This document shows positions 7,542 to 14,936 of a stretch of DNA of 15,100 nucleotides, in pieces. The number at the start of each line of letters is the position of its first letter. Position 1 is the first letter of the stretch. A program made the translations under genes and the position numbers. The notes below the pieces were generated by a model. That model did no database searches, had not been told where the DNA came from, and was given only the letters and a program-made list of their open reading frames with translations. Source of the DNA: Acidobacteriota bacterium (GTDB lineage: Bacteria > Acidobacteriota > Thermoanaerobaculia > Multivoradales > JAHEKO01); NCBI GenBank assembly GCA_029861655.1, contig JAOTZA010000044.1:1-15100 (forward strand), written 5' to 3'.

Positions 7542-8222
7542 ATGGTGTCGCCTAGTGTCATCGTGGCCACGTCGTCGATCGAGCCGACGCCGATGGCTCG
7601 TGCCGTCGATCTCGACGACTTGATCCCTGGAGCCACTCCTTGGGAGCTCGAGATCGGATTTGGGAAAGGGCGCTATCTCCTGGAGCGCGCCGCCTCAAGG
7701 CCCCAAACGAGGTTTGCTGGAATCGAGGTGGCCTCCAAGTACTTTCGGCTGGTGGCGAAGAGAATCCGTAGACGCCGGCTTTCCAATGTGATCGTGCTTC
7801 GCGGCGAGGCCCTTTATCTGCTGTCGGCGATGCTACCGGCGGGTTTTGCGCGGGCCGTGCATGTGTATTTTCCCGACCCCTGGCCCAAGAGCCGCCACCA
7901 GAAAAGGCGGCTTTTCGAGGCCGACACGCTCGACCTTCTGCTGCGAACCCTGGAGGTGGGTGGAAAGCTCTTCTTTGCCACCGATCATCTCGAGTACGGT
8001 GACACGGTTCGCACGCTTCTCGAGTCACACCCGGGGATCCGACTGAGAGTGCGTGAGCGGGGTTGGGAAGACGGTCCACGCACCAATTACGAAGCGAAGT
8101 ACGTTCGGGAGGGTCGCCCCATCTGCCGCTTCGAGATCGAGCGCTCGGCGACATCCTTGGCGGAGCTTCTTCACCCGGAGGGCGCAGCGAAGATCCTTTC
8201 GGCGGCCGCGAGTAGGGAGTGA
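7542..8222 (+). CDS. trmB: tRNA (guanine-N7-)-methyltransferase
   Basis: 226 residues. It methylates G46 of tRNA to m7G using S-adenosylmethionine. Visible motifs are the SAM loop LEIGFGKGRYLLE (36-48), GIEVASKYFRLVAKR (60-74), VHVYFPDPWPKSRHQKRRLF (106-125, the family hallmark PDPWPK), ATDHLEYG (146-153) and TNYEAKYVREGRPICRFEI (181-199). The exact start is uncertain: the ATG at 7542 has almost no ribosome site, and GTG at 7545 or 7563 or ATG at 7593 are possible; residues before about 34 are poorly conserved. It ends four bases into the ABC transporter gene, suggesting co-expression. Confidence 0.93.
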   Translation: MVSPSVIVATSSIEPTPMARAVDLDDLIPGATPWELEIGFGKGRYLLERAASRPQTRFAGIEVASKYFRLVAKRIRRRRLSNVIVLRGEALYLLSAMLPAGFARAVHVYFPDPWPKSRHQKRRLFEADTLDLLLRTLEVGGKLFFATDHLEYGDTVRTLLESHPGIRLRVRERGWEDGPRTNYEAKYVREGRPICRFEIERSATSLAELLHPEGAAKILSAAASRE

Positions 8223-9964
8223 TGAACCGCCTCTCAGCGCTTCGCCCGTACTTCGCCCGTTACCCGCGCAAGCTGGTTCTGGGCCTCCTTTCCATCCTGC
8301 TGTCTGTCTCGGTGGGCCTGGCGGCCCCGATCGTCATCGGCGGCGCGGTCGACGCGTTCGCCGCCCAGGTGAGCACGGCGCTGTTGCTGCGCTACGGGCT
8401 TCTGCTGGTGGCGATCACCGCGTTTCAGGGACTCTTCAACTTTGCGCAGCGAATGCTCCTGGTCACCTTGAGCCGCGATATCGAGTACGACCTCCGCAAT
8501 GACTATTTTGCTCACCTCGAGTCTTTGCCGCGCACTTTTTTTCATGGCTGGCATACCGGTGACCTGATGGCGCGCGCGACCAACGATCTTCAGGCCGTTC
8601 GCATGCTCTGCGGTCCGGCGATCATGTACGGTGCCAACACGGTCTTCGCTGGCTGTGGGGCCCTCTTCTTCATGCTGCGAATCGACGCGCGGTTGACGGT
8701 TCTAGCGCTTTGCGCCATGCCGCTGGTCGCGGTCGCCACTCAGGTCTTCGGGCAGAGAATCCACCACCATTTCGACAGAGTTCAAGAGCAGTTCTCAGCC
8801 CTGTCGACCCGTGTCCAAGAGAACCTCGCTGGTCTTCGTGTAGTGCGCGCCTACGCCCGTGAGGAGTCGGAAATGCGGAGGTTCGAGGCCCTCAATACCG
8901 AGTATGTCGAACGGAATCGCCGGCTTATTCGATGGACGTCGGCATTTCACCCGTTGCTTCAGCTGTTGGTTGGTGTCGGCTTTGTCGCGGTGCTTTGGTA
9001 CGGCGGCACACAGGTTTGGCGTGGTGCGATCACGGTCGGCCAGTTTGTGTCATTCAACTTCTTCCTCACAAAGCTGGTCTGGCCGATGATTGCCATCGGC
9101 TGGGTCATCAACTTGGTGCAGCGTGGCTCGGCGTCGCTGGGACGGATCAACGATGTGCTCGAGGTCGAACCGGAGATCCGCGATGTGCCACCGCTCTTTG
9201 ATGATGCCGTGATCCGGGGCCGGATCGAGATTCGCGGGCTGACCCTCACCTACCCGGGAGAGAAGACGCCGGTGCTCTCCGACATCGAGCTCGAAGTCGA
9301 GGTTGGCCGAGTGGTCGCGTTTGTCGGCCGCACCGGTGCCGGTAAGAGCACGTTGCTGTCGTTGCTGCCCCGTCTGGTCGATCCGCCCGAGGGTGCGTTG
9401 TTCGTAGACGGAATCGATAGTCATCGTTTGCCACTCGCCAGGTTGCGGGGCGCCATGGCCGTGGTTCCGCAAGAGACCTTTCTGTTTTCCGCTTCGGTGC
9501 GAGACAACATCGCCCTTGGGAGACCGCATGCAAACGAGGAGGAGATTCGAGAGATGGCTCGCCTGGCGGGGCTCGGATCGGACCTCGAGACCTTCCCAAA
9601 GGGGCTCGAGACAATGGTCGGGGAGCGCGGGATCACTCTTTCCGGAGGTCAGAAACAGAGAGTCGCTCTGGCACGAGCGCTGCTCCGCGACCCACGGATC
9701 CTGCTTTTAGATGACTGTCTATCGGCGGTCGATGCCGAGACCGAAGAGGAGATTCTGGAGAATCTGCGGACGGTCTTCGCCGGTCGAACGGTTCTGCAGG
9801 TCTCGCACCGGATCTCGGCGGTGCAAGCCGCGGATCGGATCTTTGTGTTGGAGCGCGGTCGTATCGTTGACCGCGGTCGCCACCATGAGCTCGTCCAAAG
9901 GCCCGGGCTCTACGCCGATCTCCACCGGCGCCAGCAACTCGAAGAGGAACTGGCGACGGCCTAG
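8222..9964 (+). CDS. ABC exporter half-transporter (fused membrane and ATPase domains)
   Basis: 580 residues from the ATG at 8222, which overlaps the trmB TGA (a GTG one codon earlier, at 8219, is an alternative). Residues about 1-310 form a type I exporter membrane domain with six predicted segments, and residues about 334-570 form the ATPase. Motifs: Walker A GRTGAGKST (369-377), Q-loop VVPQETFLFSASVRDNIALG (414-433), signature LSGGQKQR (473-480), Walker B ILLLDD (493-498), D-loop SAVD and H-loop VSHRISAV (527-534). The residue after the Walker B aspartate is D498 rather than the catalytic glutamate. This LDDxLSAVD form is typical of MdlA/BmrC/TM287-type subunits of heterodimeric exporters. 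No second half-transporter lies beside it here. The substrate (drug, lipid or peptide) cannot be told from sequence. Confidence 0.9.
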   Translation: MNRLSALRPYFARYPRKLVLGLLSILLSVSVGLAAPIVIGGAVDAFAAQVSTALLLRYGLLLVAITAFQGLFNFAQRMLLVTLSRDIEYDLRNDYFAHLESLPRTFFHGWHTGDLMARATNDLQAVRMLCGPAIMYGANTVFAGCGALFFMLRIDARLTVLALCAMPLVAVATQVFGQRIHHHFDRVQEQFSALSTRVQENLAGLRVVRAYAREESEMRRFEALNTEYVERNRRLIRWTSAFHPLLQLLVGVGFVAVLWYGGTQVWRGAITVGQFVSFNFFLTKLVWPMIAIGWVINLVQRGSASLGRINDVLEVEPEIRDVPPLFDDAVIRGRIEIRGLTLTYPGEKTPVLSDIELEVEVGRVVAFVGRTGAGKSTLLSLLPRLVDPPEGALFVDGIDSHRLPLARLRGAMAVVPQETFLFSASVRDNIALGRPHANEEEIREMARLAGLGSDLETFPKGLETMVGERGITLSGGQKQRVALARALLRDPRILLLDDCLSAVDAETEEEILENLRTVFAGRTVLQVSHRISAVQAADRIFVLERGRIVDRGRHHELVQRPGLYADLHRRQQLEEELATA

Positions 9965-10133
9965 ACTCGAGAATCTCTCGCGGTGGTTCGGCATTCCTGC
10001 GTGAAGGCGTCCGAGGTCCTTGCCGGTGGCTCCGTCCCTCCCGAGCGCCGGCTCATGGCCCGCACCGGTCACTTCTCGCCGCTCGGCATTTGTGAGTCTT
10101 GTGGTCTCCGAAGGCTGCTTGATTGCTCGCACC

Positions 10134-10153
10134 TCGCGAGCCAAGTCTCGCGA
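10134..10153. other. Hairpin downstream of the ABC transporter gene
   Basis: TCGCGAG (10134-10140) and CTCGCGA (10147-10153) pair perfectly around a 6-base loop. It is about 170 bp after the ABC gene stop and lacks a T run, so terminator function is only a possibility. Confidence 0.3.
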
Positions 10154-10399
10154 TTAGGCGCTCGCTAGGCGGGCTATTCGCCGACCTCGGTTTGGACGGA
10201 GTCCACCGGCAGATACCGCCCGTGTCTCGATCTACCGGCCGGGATTCTCTGAGAGCTCTCGAAGCGAGCGAGCTGTACGACGGCCGGCCGGGGGCTCTAC
10301 CAGGGACGTTTGACCGAGCGCGTGTCGCGGACCGCCGAATTCTACGATCGATCCGGCGCGAGGTCTACCGAGGCGCGTGTCTCTTGGTAGCGGGAGTCA

Positions 10400-10448
10400 G
10401 AGTTGCACGCGCCGTGCCCTGAAGAGACTCCGGCCGGCCGTGCAACTC
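10400..10448. repeat. Long inverted repeat upstream of the epimerase gene
   Basis: GAGTTGCACG (10400-10409) pairs perfectly with CGTGCAACTC (10439-10448). After one bulged base the stem extends with GCCG (10411-10414) against CGGC (10435-10438), leaving a 20-base loop. It ends 12 bp before the candidate -35 box of the epimerase gene. It could be a factor-dependent terminator closing off upstream transcription or an operator; no T run follows directly. Confidence 0.5.
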
Positions 10449-10459
10449 GCGAGCGCTCC

Positions 10460-10488
10460 TTGCTGTTTTCAGGCCGCGGCGAGACAAT
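10460..10488 (+). promoter_or_regulatory. Candidate promoter of the epimerase gene
   Basis: TTGCTG (10460-10465), a 17-base spacer, then GACAAT (10483-10488). Matches to consensus are moderate (3/6 and 4/6). The start point would be about 10495, placing the purine-rich ribosome site (10492-10510) at the front of the message. Confidence 0.33.
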
Positions 10489-10512
10489 TTCGGAGAAGAA
10501 GGGAGAGAAGCG

Positions 10513-11421
10513 ATGCGCGTCGTGGTCACCGGTGGGTCGGGTCTGATCGGTCGGGCTCTGGTCGAAAGCCTGTTGCGAGATGGTCACCAGGCGGTGATCG
10601 TGAGCCGGAATCCGAAAGGGCTCGGCGATCTACCCGGCGGAGTAGAGACCGCAGAGTGGGACGGTCGCACCGCCCAGGAGCTGGCGCCGGTGCTCGAAGG
10701 GTCTGACGCCGTGGTGCATCTGGCCGGCGAGAGCATTGCCTCGGGTCGCTGGAGCGAAGCGCGAAAGAAGCGTATCCGCGACAGCAGGGTGATCGGAACC
10801 GCGGCCGTGGCGGCTGCTCTCCGAGCCGTATCGCAGAGACCGGGTGCTCTGTTGCAGGGCTCCGCGGTCGGTTTCTACGGCCCGCGGGGCGACGAAGAGA
10901 TCGCCGAAGATCATCCGGCTGGCAGCGATTTTCTCGCCCGCACCTGCGTCGATTGGGAAGATGCCGGGGCACCGGCGGAGACTCTGGGCATGCGCCGGGT
11001 GCTGCTACGCACGGGTGTGGTTCTGGCGCGCGAGGGTGGCGCGCTGTCGCGAATCGCCCTTCCTTTTAGACTGTTTGCCGGCGGCGCAGTGGGCGGAGGC
11101 CGGCAGTGGTTTCCGTGGATTCACATCGACGACCAGGTCGGGGCGATTCGTTTTCTTCTCGATCACTCGGGGGCCTCGGGAGCCTTCAATCTCACCGCAC
11201 CCGGCGCGGTGACCAACCGTGATCTCGGGAAGTTGATGGGAAGAGCCCTTGGGCGCCCTTCCTTTGTCCCGACTCCAGGTTTCGCGCTGAAGATCGTCCT
11301 GGGGGAGCTGGCGACCCTCGTCCTCGACGGGCAGCGAGCGGTTCCTGGGCGGCTCGTGGAGCACGGCTACGGTTTCACTTTTCGCGAGCTCGGGCCGGCG
11401 CTCCAGGCTCTGCTGGACTGA
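10513..11421 (+). CDS. TIGR01777-type NAD(P)-dependent epimerase/SDR protein (YfcH-like)
   Basis: 302 residues, full length. It is an atypical extended short-chain dehydrogenase of the YfcH/SDR39U1 group, whose substrate is not established. Visible features are the nucleotide loop VTGGSGLIGRAL (5-16), VVHLAGESIASGRWSEARK (76-94 approx.), GSAVGFYGPRGDEE (about 116-129), LLRTGVVLAREGGAL, and WIHIDDQVGAI followed by FNLTAP. These are all hallmarks of the group. The C-terminal tail matches the DUF1731 region (RALGRPSFVPTPGFALK). A strong ribosome site (AGGGAGAG) precedes the ATG. The next gene starts 18 bp downstream with its own good ribosome site, so the two likely form an operon. Confidence 0.92.
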   Translation: MRVVVTGGSGLIGRALVESLLRDGHQAVIVSRNPKGLGDLPGGVETAEWDGRTAQELAPVLEGSDAVVHLAGESIASGRWSEARKKRIRDSRVIGTAAVAAALRAVSQRPGALLQGSAVGFYGPRGDEEIAEDHPAGSDFLARTCVDWEDAGAPAETLGMRRVLLRTGVVLAREGGALSRIALPFRLFAGGAVGGGRQWFPWIHIDDQVGAIRFLLDHSGASGAFNLTAPGAVTNRDLGKLMGRALGRPSFVPTPGFALKIVLGELATLVLDGQRAVPGRLVEHGYGFTFRELGPALQALLD

Positions 11422-11439
11422 GGCGTCGGAGGCGGAATC

Positions 11440-11895
11440 ATGGTCGAGGCAATTCGGCAGGGCGACATCCCCGGGGTTCAGCTACGGCGGCGACGGTTGC
11501 TCCCCGGCACACCACCCTCGGAGGCTTGGACCTGGCTGGTCGAGCCAGCAAAACTCCAGATGTGGCTCTGCGAGCGGGCGAAAGTCGACCTTGGTCCGAG
11601 CGGTGGCCTCGAGTTGGGAAGCGGCGGGTTGTCGGAAGAAACCCTCGAGAGTGGCGCGACCCTCGAGCTCGAACCGCCGAGGCGGTGGATTCTCTCGTTT
11701 CGTGCCGAGGAATGGAGCGTTTCCACCCGCCTCACCTTGCAGCTCTCGCCTTCCGGTGGCGGGACCGAGGTGATGGTTCTGCAACAGGGTTTCCAGGCCC
11801 TGCCGCTCTCCGACGGTCTGACGATCTGGGAGGCGAGCCGTCGTCGCTGGGAGGCGGCGCTCGATCGGCTGGCGGCGGTGGCGGAGACTTCGTAG
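11440..11895 (+). CDS. AHSA1/SRPBCC-family protein
   Basis: 151 residues with a good ribosome site (GGAGG seven bases before the ATG). The pattern is that of the START-like AHSA1 fold: an N-terminal strand with basic residues (VQLRRRRLLPGTPPSEAWTW), PAKLQMWL (about 36-43, matching the family's P..l..W motif), GGLELGSGG, PPRRWILSF (79-87), GGGTEVMVLQQGFQ (106-119), and a C-terminal long helix with WEASRRRWEAALDRL. Such proteins have a hydrophobic cavity for small ligands, or act as co-chaperones; no specific role can be assigned here. It converges on the HD gene, with only 22 bp between the two stop codons. Confidence 0.82.
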   Translation: MVEAIRQGDIPGVQLRRRRLLPGTPPSEAWTWLVEPAKLQMWLCERAKVDLGPSGGLELGSGGLSEETLESGATLELEPPRRWILSFRAEEWSVSTRLTLQLSPSGGGTEVMVLQQGFQALPLSDGLTIWEASRRRWEAALDRLAAVAETS

Positions 11896-11904
11896 CGGCA
11901 GCTG

Positions 11905-11920
11905 CTACCACGGGCTGCTA
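11905..11920 (-). repeat. Repeat motif over the HD gene stop codon (copy 1 of 3)
   Basis: Sense strand TAGCAGCCCGTGGTAG-type sequence; the first TAG is the stop codon of the HD gene (11918-11920). The 16-base core is identical to 14937-14952, and its first 12 bases (TAGCAGCCCGTG) also occur at 13112-13123. Confidence 0.6.
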
Positions 11921-13114
11921 GGACGGCCAGCGGCGACCGAGCTCGGTGGCGACTTCGCCTTGGATCCTCTCCGGCGTATAGACGCGGAATCTTTCGATTC
12001 GCGCCAGATGACGGATGAACTGAGAGGCCTCTTCCATCGGCTGCAGCCGCCCGTCGCGCCTGCGCACCAGGACCCGGCTCTGGCCCAGACGATGAGGGTC
12101 CTTGGCTGAATTCGAGACCAGGATGTTGTCGCTCCCAAAGCGGTCCCGCAGGGCCGGCAACAGCGCTTCGAACCGCTCCCGTTCTGCCGAGCTCAAGTGT
12201 TCTTCGGTCTCGAACGCCAGCGGGTAATGGAGCCGTTGGACGATCGCTAGTGCATGCACGCTCTGGCTGACTCTCATGGCCGCCATGGTCGAAACGTCGT
12301 CGTCAGCCAGAAAACCCTCCGGGTCGCTCGACCAGAGCTGGCCTTTCTCTTCCAACCACTCGTTGAAGTGAAGCTCGAGGGCCTTGCCGGTGAGGTTGAA
12401 ATAGACCTGGGTGAACATGTAGTAACGCGCCATGACCAGGGCTTCGAGCGCGTGGACGCCCCCTTCGTCGACGCCCAGACCCCAACCCCCTGTCTGCGGG
12501 TCTTCGATTGGGGTTACGGTCTCGAGGATACGGGCCAAATCGAAACTGCCGTAGCGCACCCCGCAGTAGAGACTGTCTCGGAGAAGATAGTCCATCTTGT
12601 CCACGTCGAGCTCGCCCGAGATCACCTGGGACAAAAGGCGTTGTTTTGGAGCCTCGGGTTTGCCCAGCAGCGTCACCACGTCGTCGGCGGTGAGACCGTT
12701 ACCGTGGCGATCGAAGATCTCACCAATCTCGGCAAGACCAAGCAACCGGCGGGTCATCTCCTCGTGATCGATGCCGTCTTCAAAAAGGTCCTCCGCCGAG
12801 TGGCTAAAAGGGGCGTGGCCGATATCGTGGACGAGCGCCGCCACTCGGACGGCACGCCGGTCTCGGCTGCGGCGATCGGGCTCGAGGAGGTCTCCGCGTC
12901 GCCCCGCCAGGGCGTCGTAGACCTTGCCAGCCAACTCCATGGCGCCGAGGACGTGGCTAAAGCGGCTGTGTTCGGCTCCCGGGAACACCAGATAGGCGAA
13001 GGCGAGCTGGTGGATCGATCGCAGCCGCTGCAGTGGCCGACTGTTGATCAGCGCCTGCTCGAGCGGATCCGCGTGAATAAAACCGTGGATCGGGTCGCGG
13101 TACGAAAATGGCAC
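11918..13114 (-). CDS. HD-domain phosphohydrolase (SAMHD1/YwfO-like, COG1078 group)
   Basis: 398 residues, start GTG. The N-terminus YRDPIHGFI (5-13) is the hallmark of the group. The metal site is complete: RFSH (51-54), HD (96-97) in LVHDIGHAPFSHSAED, and D172 in ELDVDKMDYLLRD (168-180). H100, H105 and H117 line up with further SAMHD1 catalytic histidines, and K173, Y176 and D180 with SAMHD1 substrate-contact residues K312, Y315 and D319. Hydrolysis of deoxynucleoside triphosphates is therefore plausible, as for bacterial relatives, but is not shown. The gene starts six bases after the symporter stop, with no clear ribosome site, so it may depend on translational coupling. The C-terminal region (about 300-398) is the usual COG1078 tail. 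Confidence 0.9.
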   Translation of the reverse strand: MPFSYRDPIHGFIHADPLEQALINSRPLQRLRSIHQLAFAYLVFPGAEHSRFSHVLGAMELAGKVYDALAGRRGDLLEPDRRSRDRRAVRVAALVHDIGHAPFSHSAEDLFEDGIDHEEMTRRLLGLAEIGEIFDRHGNGLTADDVVTLLGKPEAPKQRLLSQVISGELDVDKMDYLLRDSLYCGVRYGSFDLARILETVTPIEDPQTGGWGLGVDEGGVHALEALVMARYYMFTQVYFNLTGKALELHFNEWLEEKGQLWSSDPEGFLADDDVSTMAAMRVSQSVHALAIVQRLHYPLAFETEEHLSSAERERFEALLPALRDRFGSDNILVSNSAKDPHRLGQSRVLVRRRDGRLQPMEEASQFIRHLARIERFRVYTPERIQGEVATELGRRWPS

Positions 13115-13123
13115 GGGCTGCTA
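13112..13123 (-). repeat. Repeat motif joining symporter stop and HD gene start (copy 2 of 3)
   Basis: TAGCAGCCCGTG on the minus strand: TAG is the symporter stop and the final GTG is the start codon of the HD gene. Same 12 bases as the motifs over the stop codons at 11918 and 14950. Confidence 0.6.
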
Positions 13124-14422
13124 AACGGCGGCTTCTTCGTCGATCCCAGTCTCGCCTTCCGACTTGGCGATGATCGCGGCCCCGCACGAGTCGCTGAAGA
13201 TATTGACCGAGGTTCGGTACATGTCGAGCGGTCTGTCGACGGCGAGCATGGCACCTACGATAGCTTCGACCTCGGGGCCTCGGAGATTGACCGCGTCGAG
13301 AACGATAAAGATGACAACGAGCCCCGCCGAGGGCACCGCCGCGGCTCCAACCGAGGCGAGCAGCGCGGTCAGGACGACGACGAGCTGAGCCGACAGGCTC
13401 AGATCGACCCCGAGAACCTGCGCCACGAAAAGCACGCCGGCGCACTCGTAGAGGGCCGTGCCGTCCATGTTGACTGTTGCTCCCATCGGCAGAACGAACG
13501 ACGATGTTCGATTGGAGACACCGACGTTCTTCTCCACATTCTCGATCGTTACCGGCAGAGTCGCCGCGGATGAACTGGTGGAGAACGCCATAACCAGGGC
13601 TTCGATCATGTTGGCGAAATGAACACGCGGCTTGATTCTTCCCAGCAGCACCAGAACCAGTGGCAGGGTGACAAAGAGATGGAAGGTCAACCCCACGGCG
13701 ATGGTGAGCATGTAGAGCCCCAGCGCTTTGAACGACTCCAGGCCCGAACTGCCGACCAGGCGGGTGATCAAGCCGAAGACACCGATCGGCAGAAAAACGA
13801 TGACACCCGCCGTGAGCTTCATCATCGCCTGAAAGCCGGCGTTGAAAAGAGTCACCAGGGGTCTGCGATGCTCCTCGGGAAGGACGGCGATAGCCATTCC
13901 GAGGACGATGCAAAAGAAGATCACGGCCAGCATGTCGGGTTTGGAGGCCGCGGCGATGAAGTTTGGCGGCACGATGTCGATCAGAATGTCGATCGGCGAG
14001 CTGGGAGTCGACAACTCCGGCAGGCTGGCCTGTGCGGCTCCACCGATATTGGCGCCTGCCCCGGGCTGAATGATGTTGACCGCGGCCAGCCCGGCAAAGA
14101 TCGCCAGAGCGCTGGTGAGGACGTAGTAGCCCAGTGTCTTCGAGAACATACGGCCGAGGCTGCGGGCGCTGCCAATCGACGCAACACCGGAAACGATCGA
14201 GGTGAAGATGAGCGGCACGATGATCATCCGCAGTAGGCGAATGAAGAGCGTGCCGAGCCAGCCCACCTTGGGAACGATCGCCTCTCCACCCGCGAGTCCG
14301 GCGACGATCCCCGCGGCCATGGCAATGAGCACCTGCCAGTGCAGACGCCGGTACCAGGGCTGTGGGGTCTTTTTGGCTACCACGAACTGCCCGACCCTAC
14401 GGTATTGGAGACCCGTCTGCAA
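13121..14422 (-). CDS. Dicarboxylate/amino acid:cation symporter, probably for glutamate/aspartate
   Basis: 433 residues from a TTG at 14422 (six bases after folK, with GAGG just upstream). A GTG at 14383 would give 420 residues starting MVAKKTPQPWYRRLHWQVLI, closer to family N-termini; the start is unresolved. It is a DAACS (GltP/DctA/GltPh) inner-membrane transporter with eight membrane helices and two re-entrant hairpins: HP1 tip TSSSAATLP (282-290), NMDGT (318-322, cation site), HP2 around VGAAAVPSAG (358-367), and helix 8 LDMYRTSVNIFSD (399-411). In helix 8, D400, R403, T404, N407 and D411 match GltPh D394, R397, T398, N401 and D405, the set that binds acidic amino acids, so glutamate/aspartate uptake with Na+ or H+ is more likely than C4-dicarboxylate uptake. 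Confidence 0.9.
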   Translation of the reverse strand: MQTGLQYRRVGQFVVAKKTPQPWYRRLHWQVLIAMAAGIVAGLAGGEAIVPKVGWLGTLFIRLLRMIIVPLIFTSIVSGVASIGSARSLGRMFSKTLGYYVLTSALAIFAGLAAVNIIQPGAGANIGGAAQASLPELSTPSSPIDILIDIVPPNFIAAASKPDMLAVIFFCIVLGMAIAVLPEEHRRPLVTLFNAGFQAMMKLTAGVIVFLPIGVFGLITRLVGSSGLESFKALGLYMLTIAVGLTFHLFVTLPLVLVLLGRIKPRVHFANMIEALVMAFSTSSSAATLPVTIENVEKNVGVSNRTSSFVLPMGATVNMDGTALYECAGVLFVAQVLGVDLSLSAQLVVVLTALLASVGAAAVPSAGLVVIFIVLDAVNLRGPEVEAIVGAMLAVDRPLDMYRTSVNIFSDSCGAAIIAKSEGETGIDEEAAV

Positions 14423-14428
14423 ACGGCC

Positions 14429-14878
14429 TCAGCGGCCTTCTAACGCGGCGAGCAGTTCGCCGATGGTAGCTCCGCCGGGTGGAACGCGAAGGCCGGGAGC
14501 GATCTCAAAGAGCGGCCGAAGATAAAAGAGACGCTCGGCGAGTCGGGGGTGTGGCACGGTGACGGCCGGCTCGTCGATGACGCGATCTCCAAAGAGCAGC
14601 AAGTCGATATCGAGCGGCCTCGGGCCCCAGCGAGGTCCCGAGCGTCTGCCGGCGGCAAGTTCGATCTTCTTCGCCACGGCAAGTAGATCGTCGGGCTCGA
14701 GCCGAGTCAGGCCCACGAGCGCAGTGTTCAGAAACGGGGGCTGCAGGATCGCCGAAACGGCCTCTGTCTCGTACTGGGAGGAGCAGCGGATCTGTCGCAG
14801 CACGCCGGCCAGCGAATCGACCGCGAAGCGAAGCATCTCCTGCCGGCTGCCCAGATTGCTCCCCAGCCCCAACGCCAC
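14429..14878 (-). CDS. folK: 2-amino-4-hydroxy-6-hydroxymethyldihydropteridine pyrophosphokinase (HPPK)
   Basis: 149 residues, normal for single-domain HPPK. It transfers pyrophosphate from ATP to hydroxymethyl-dihydropterin in folate synthesis. It begins MALGLGSNLGSRQEML (1-16), has QPPFLNTALVGL (46-57), and carries the HPPK signature RWGPRPLDIDLLLFGD (83-98) with the magnesium aspartates D90 and D92, followed by VPHPRLAERLFYLRPL (108-123). The start codon is GTG, chosen because the family N-terminus fits exactly; there is no good ribosome site. No folB or folP lies beside it. It sits between the lysine-tail gene (71 bp upstream) and the symporter (6 bp downstream), probably in one transcript. 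Confidence 0.94.
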   Translation of the reverse strand: MALGLGSNLGSRQEMLRFAVDSLAGVLRQIRCSSQYETEAVSAILQPPFLNTALVGLTRLEPDDLLAVAKKIELAAGRRSGPRWGPRPLDIDLLLFGDRVIDEPAVTVPHPRLAERLFYLRPLFEIAPGLRVPPGGATIGELLAALEGR

Positions 14879-14936
14879 CAGTATCGGCTCGGAGGGTGTC
14901 GTGAAGCCCCCTAGTGCCGCTCGACCATCTGGACGT

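Larger units (their letters stand above)
9965..10512. other. 548-bp stretch without a convincing gene
   Basis: I find no recognisable protein, tRNA or other RNA. Small open frames exist (for example 10123-10422 on the plus strand, TTG start, 99 codons) but resemble no family I know and have no good ribosome site. The stretch holds a 7-bp hairpin at 10134-10153, a 10-bp palindrome GAGAGCTCTC at 10251-10260, a large inverted repeat at 10400-10448, and a promoter-like pair at 10460-10488 before the next gene. It could be a long regulatory leader, an unrecognised small RNA, or a decayed gene. Confidence 0.5.

Noticed and set aside
10123..10422. A 99-codon plus-strand open frame in the gap before the epimerase
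   Set aside because: TTG start, no ribosome site, no recognisable domain, and competing open frames of similar quality; not enough to call a gene.
12254..13573. A 439-codon open frame on the plus strand
   Set aside because: It lies antisense across the HD phosphohydrolase and the C-terminus of the symporter, both with clear family motifs. Its translation is low-complexity, rich in H, R, D and E, and typical of antisense frames in GC-rich DNA.
12957..13913. A 318-codon minus-strand open frame
   Set aside because: It overlaps the symporter in another frame and has no hydrophobic pattern or motif; a shadow of the real gene.
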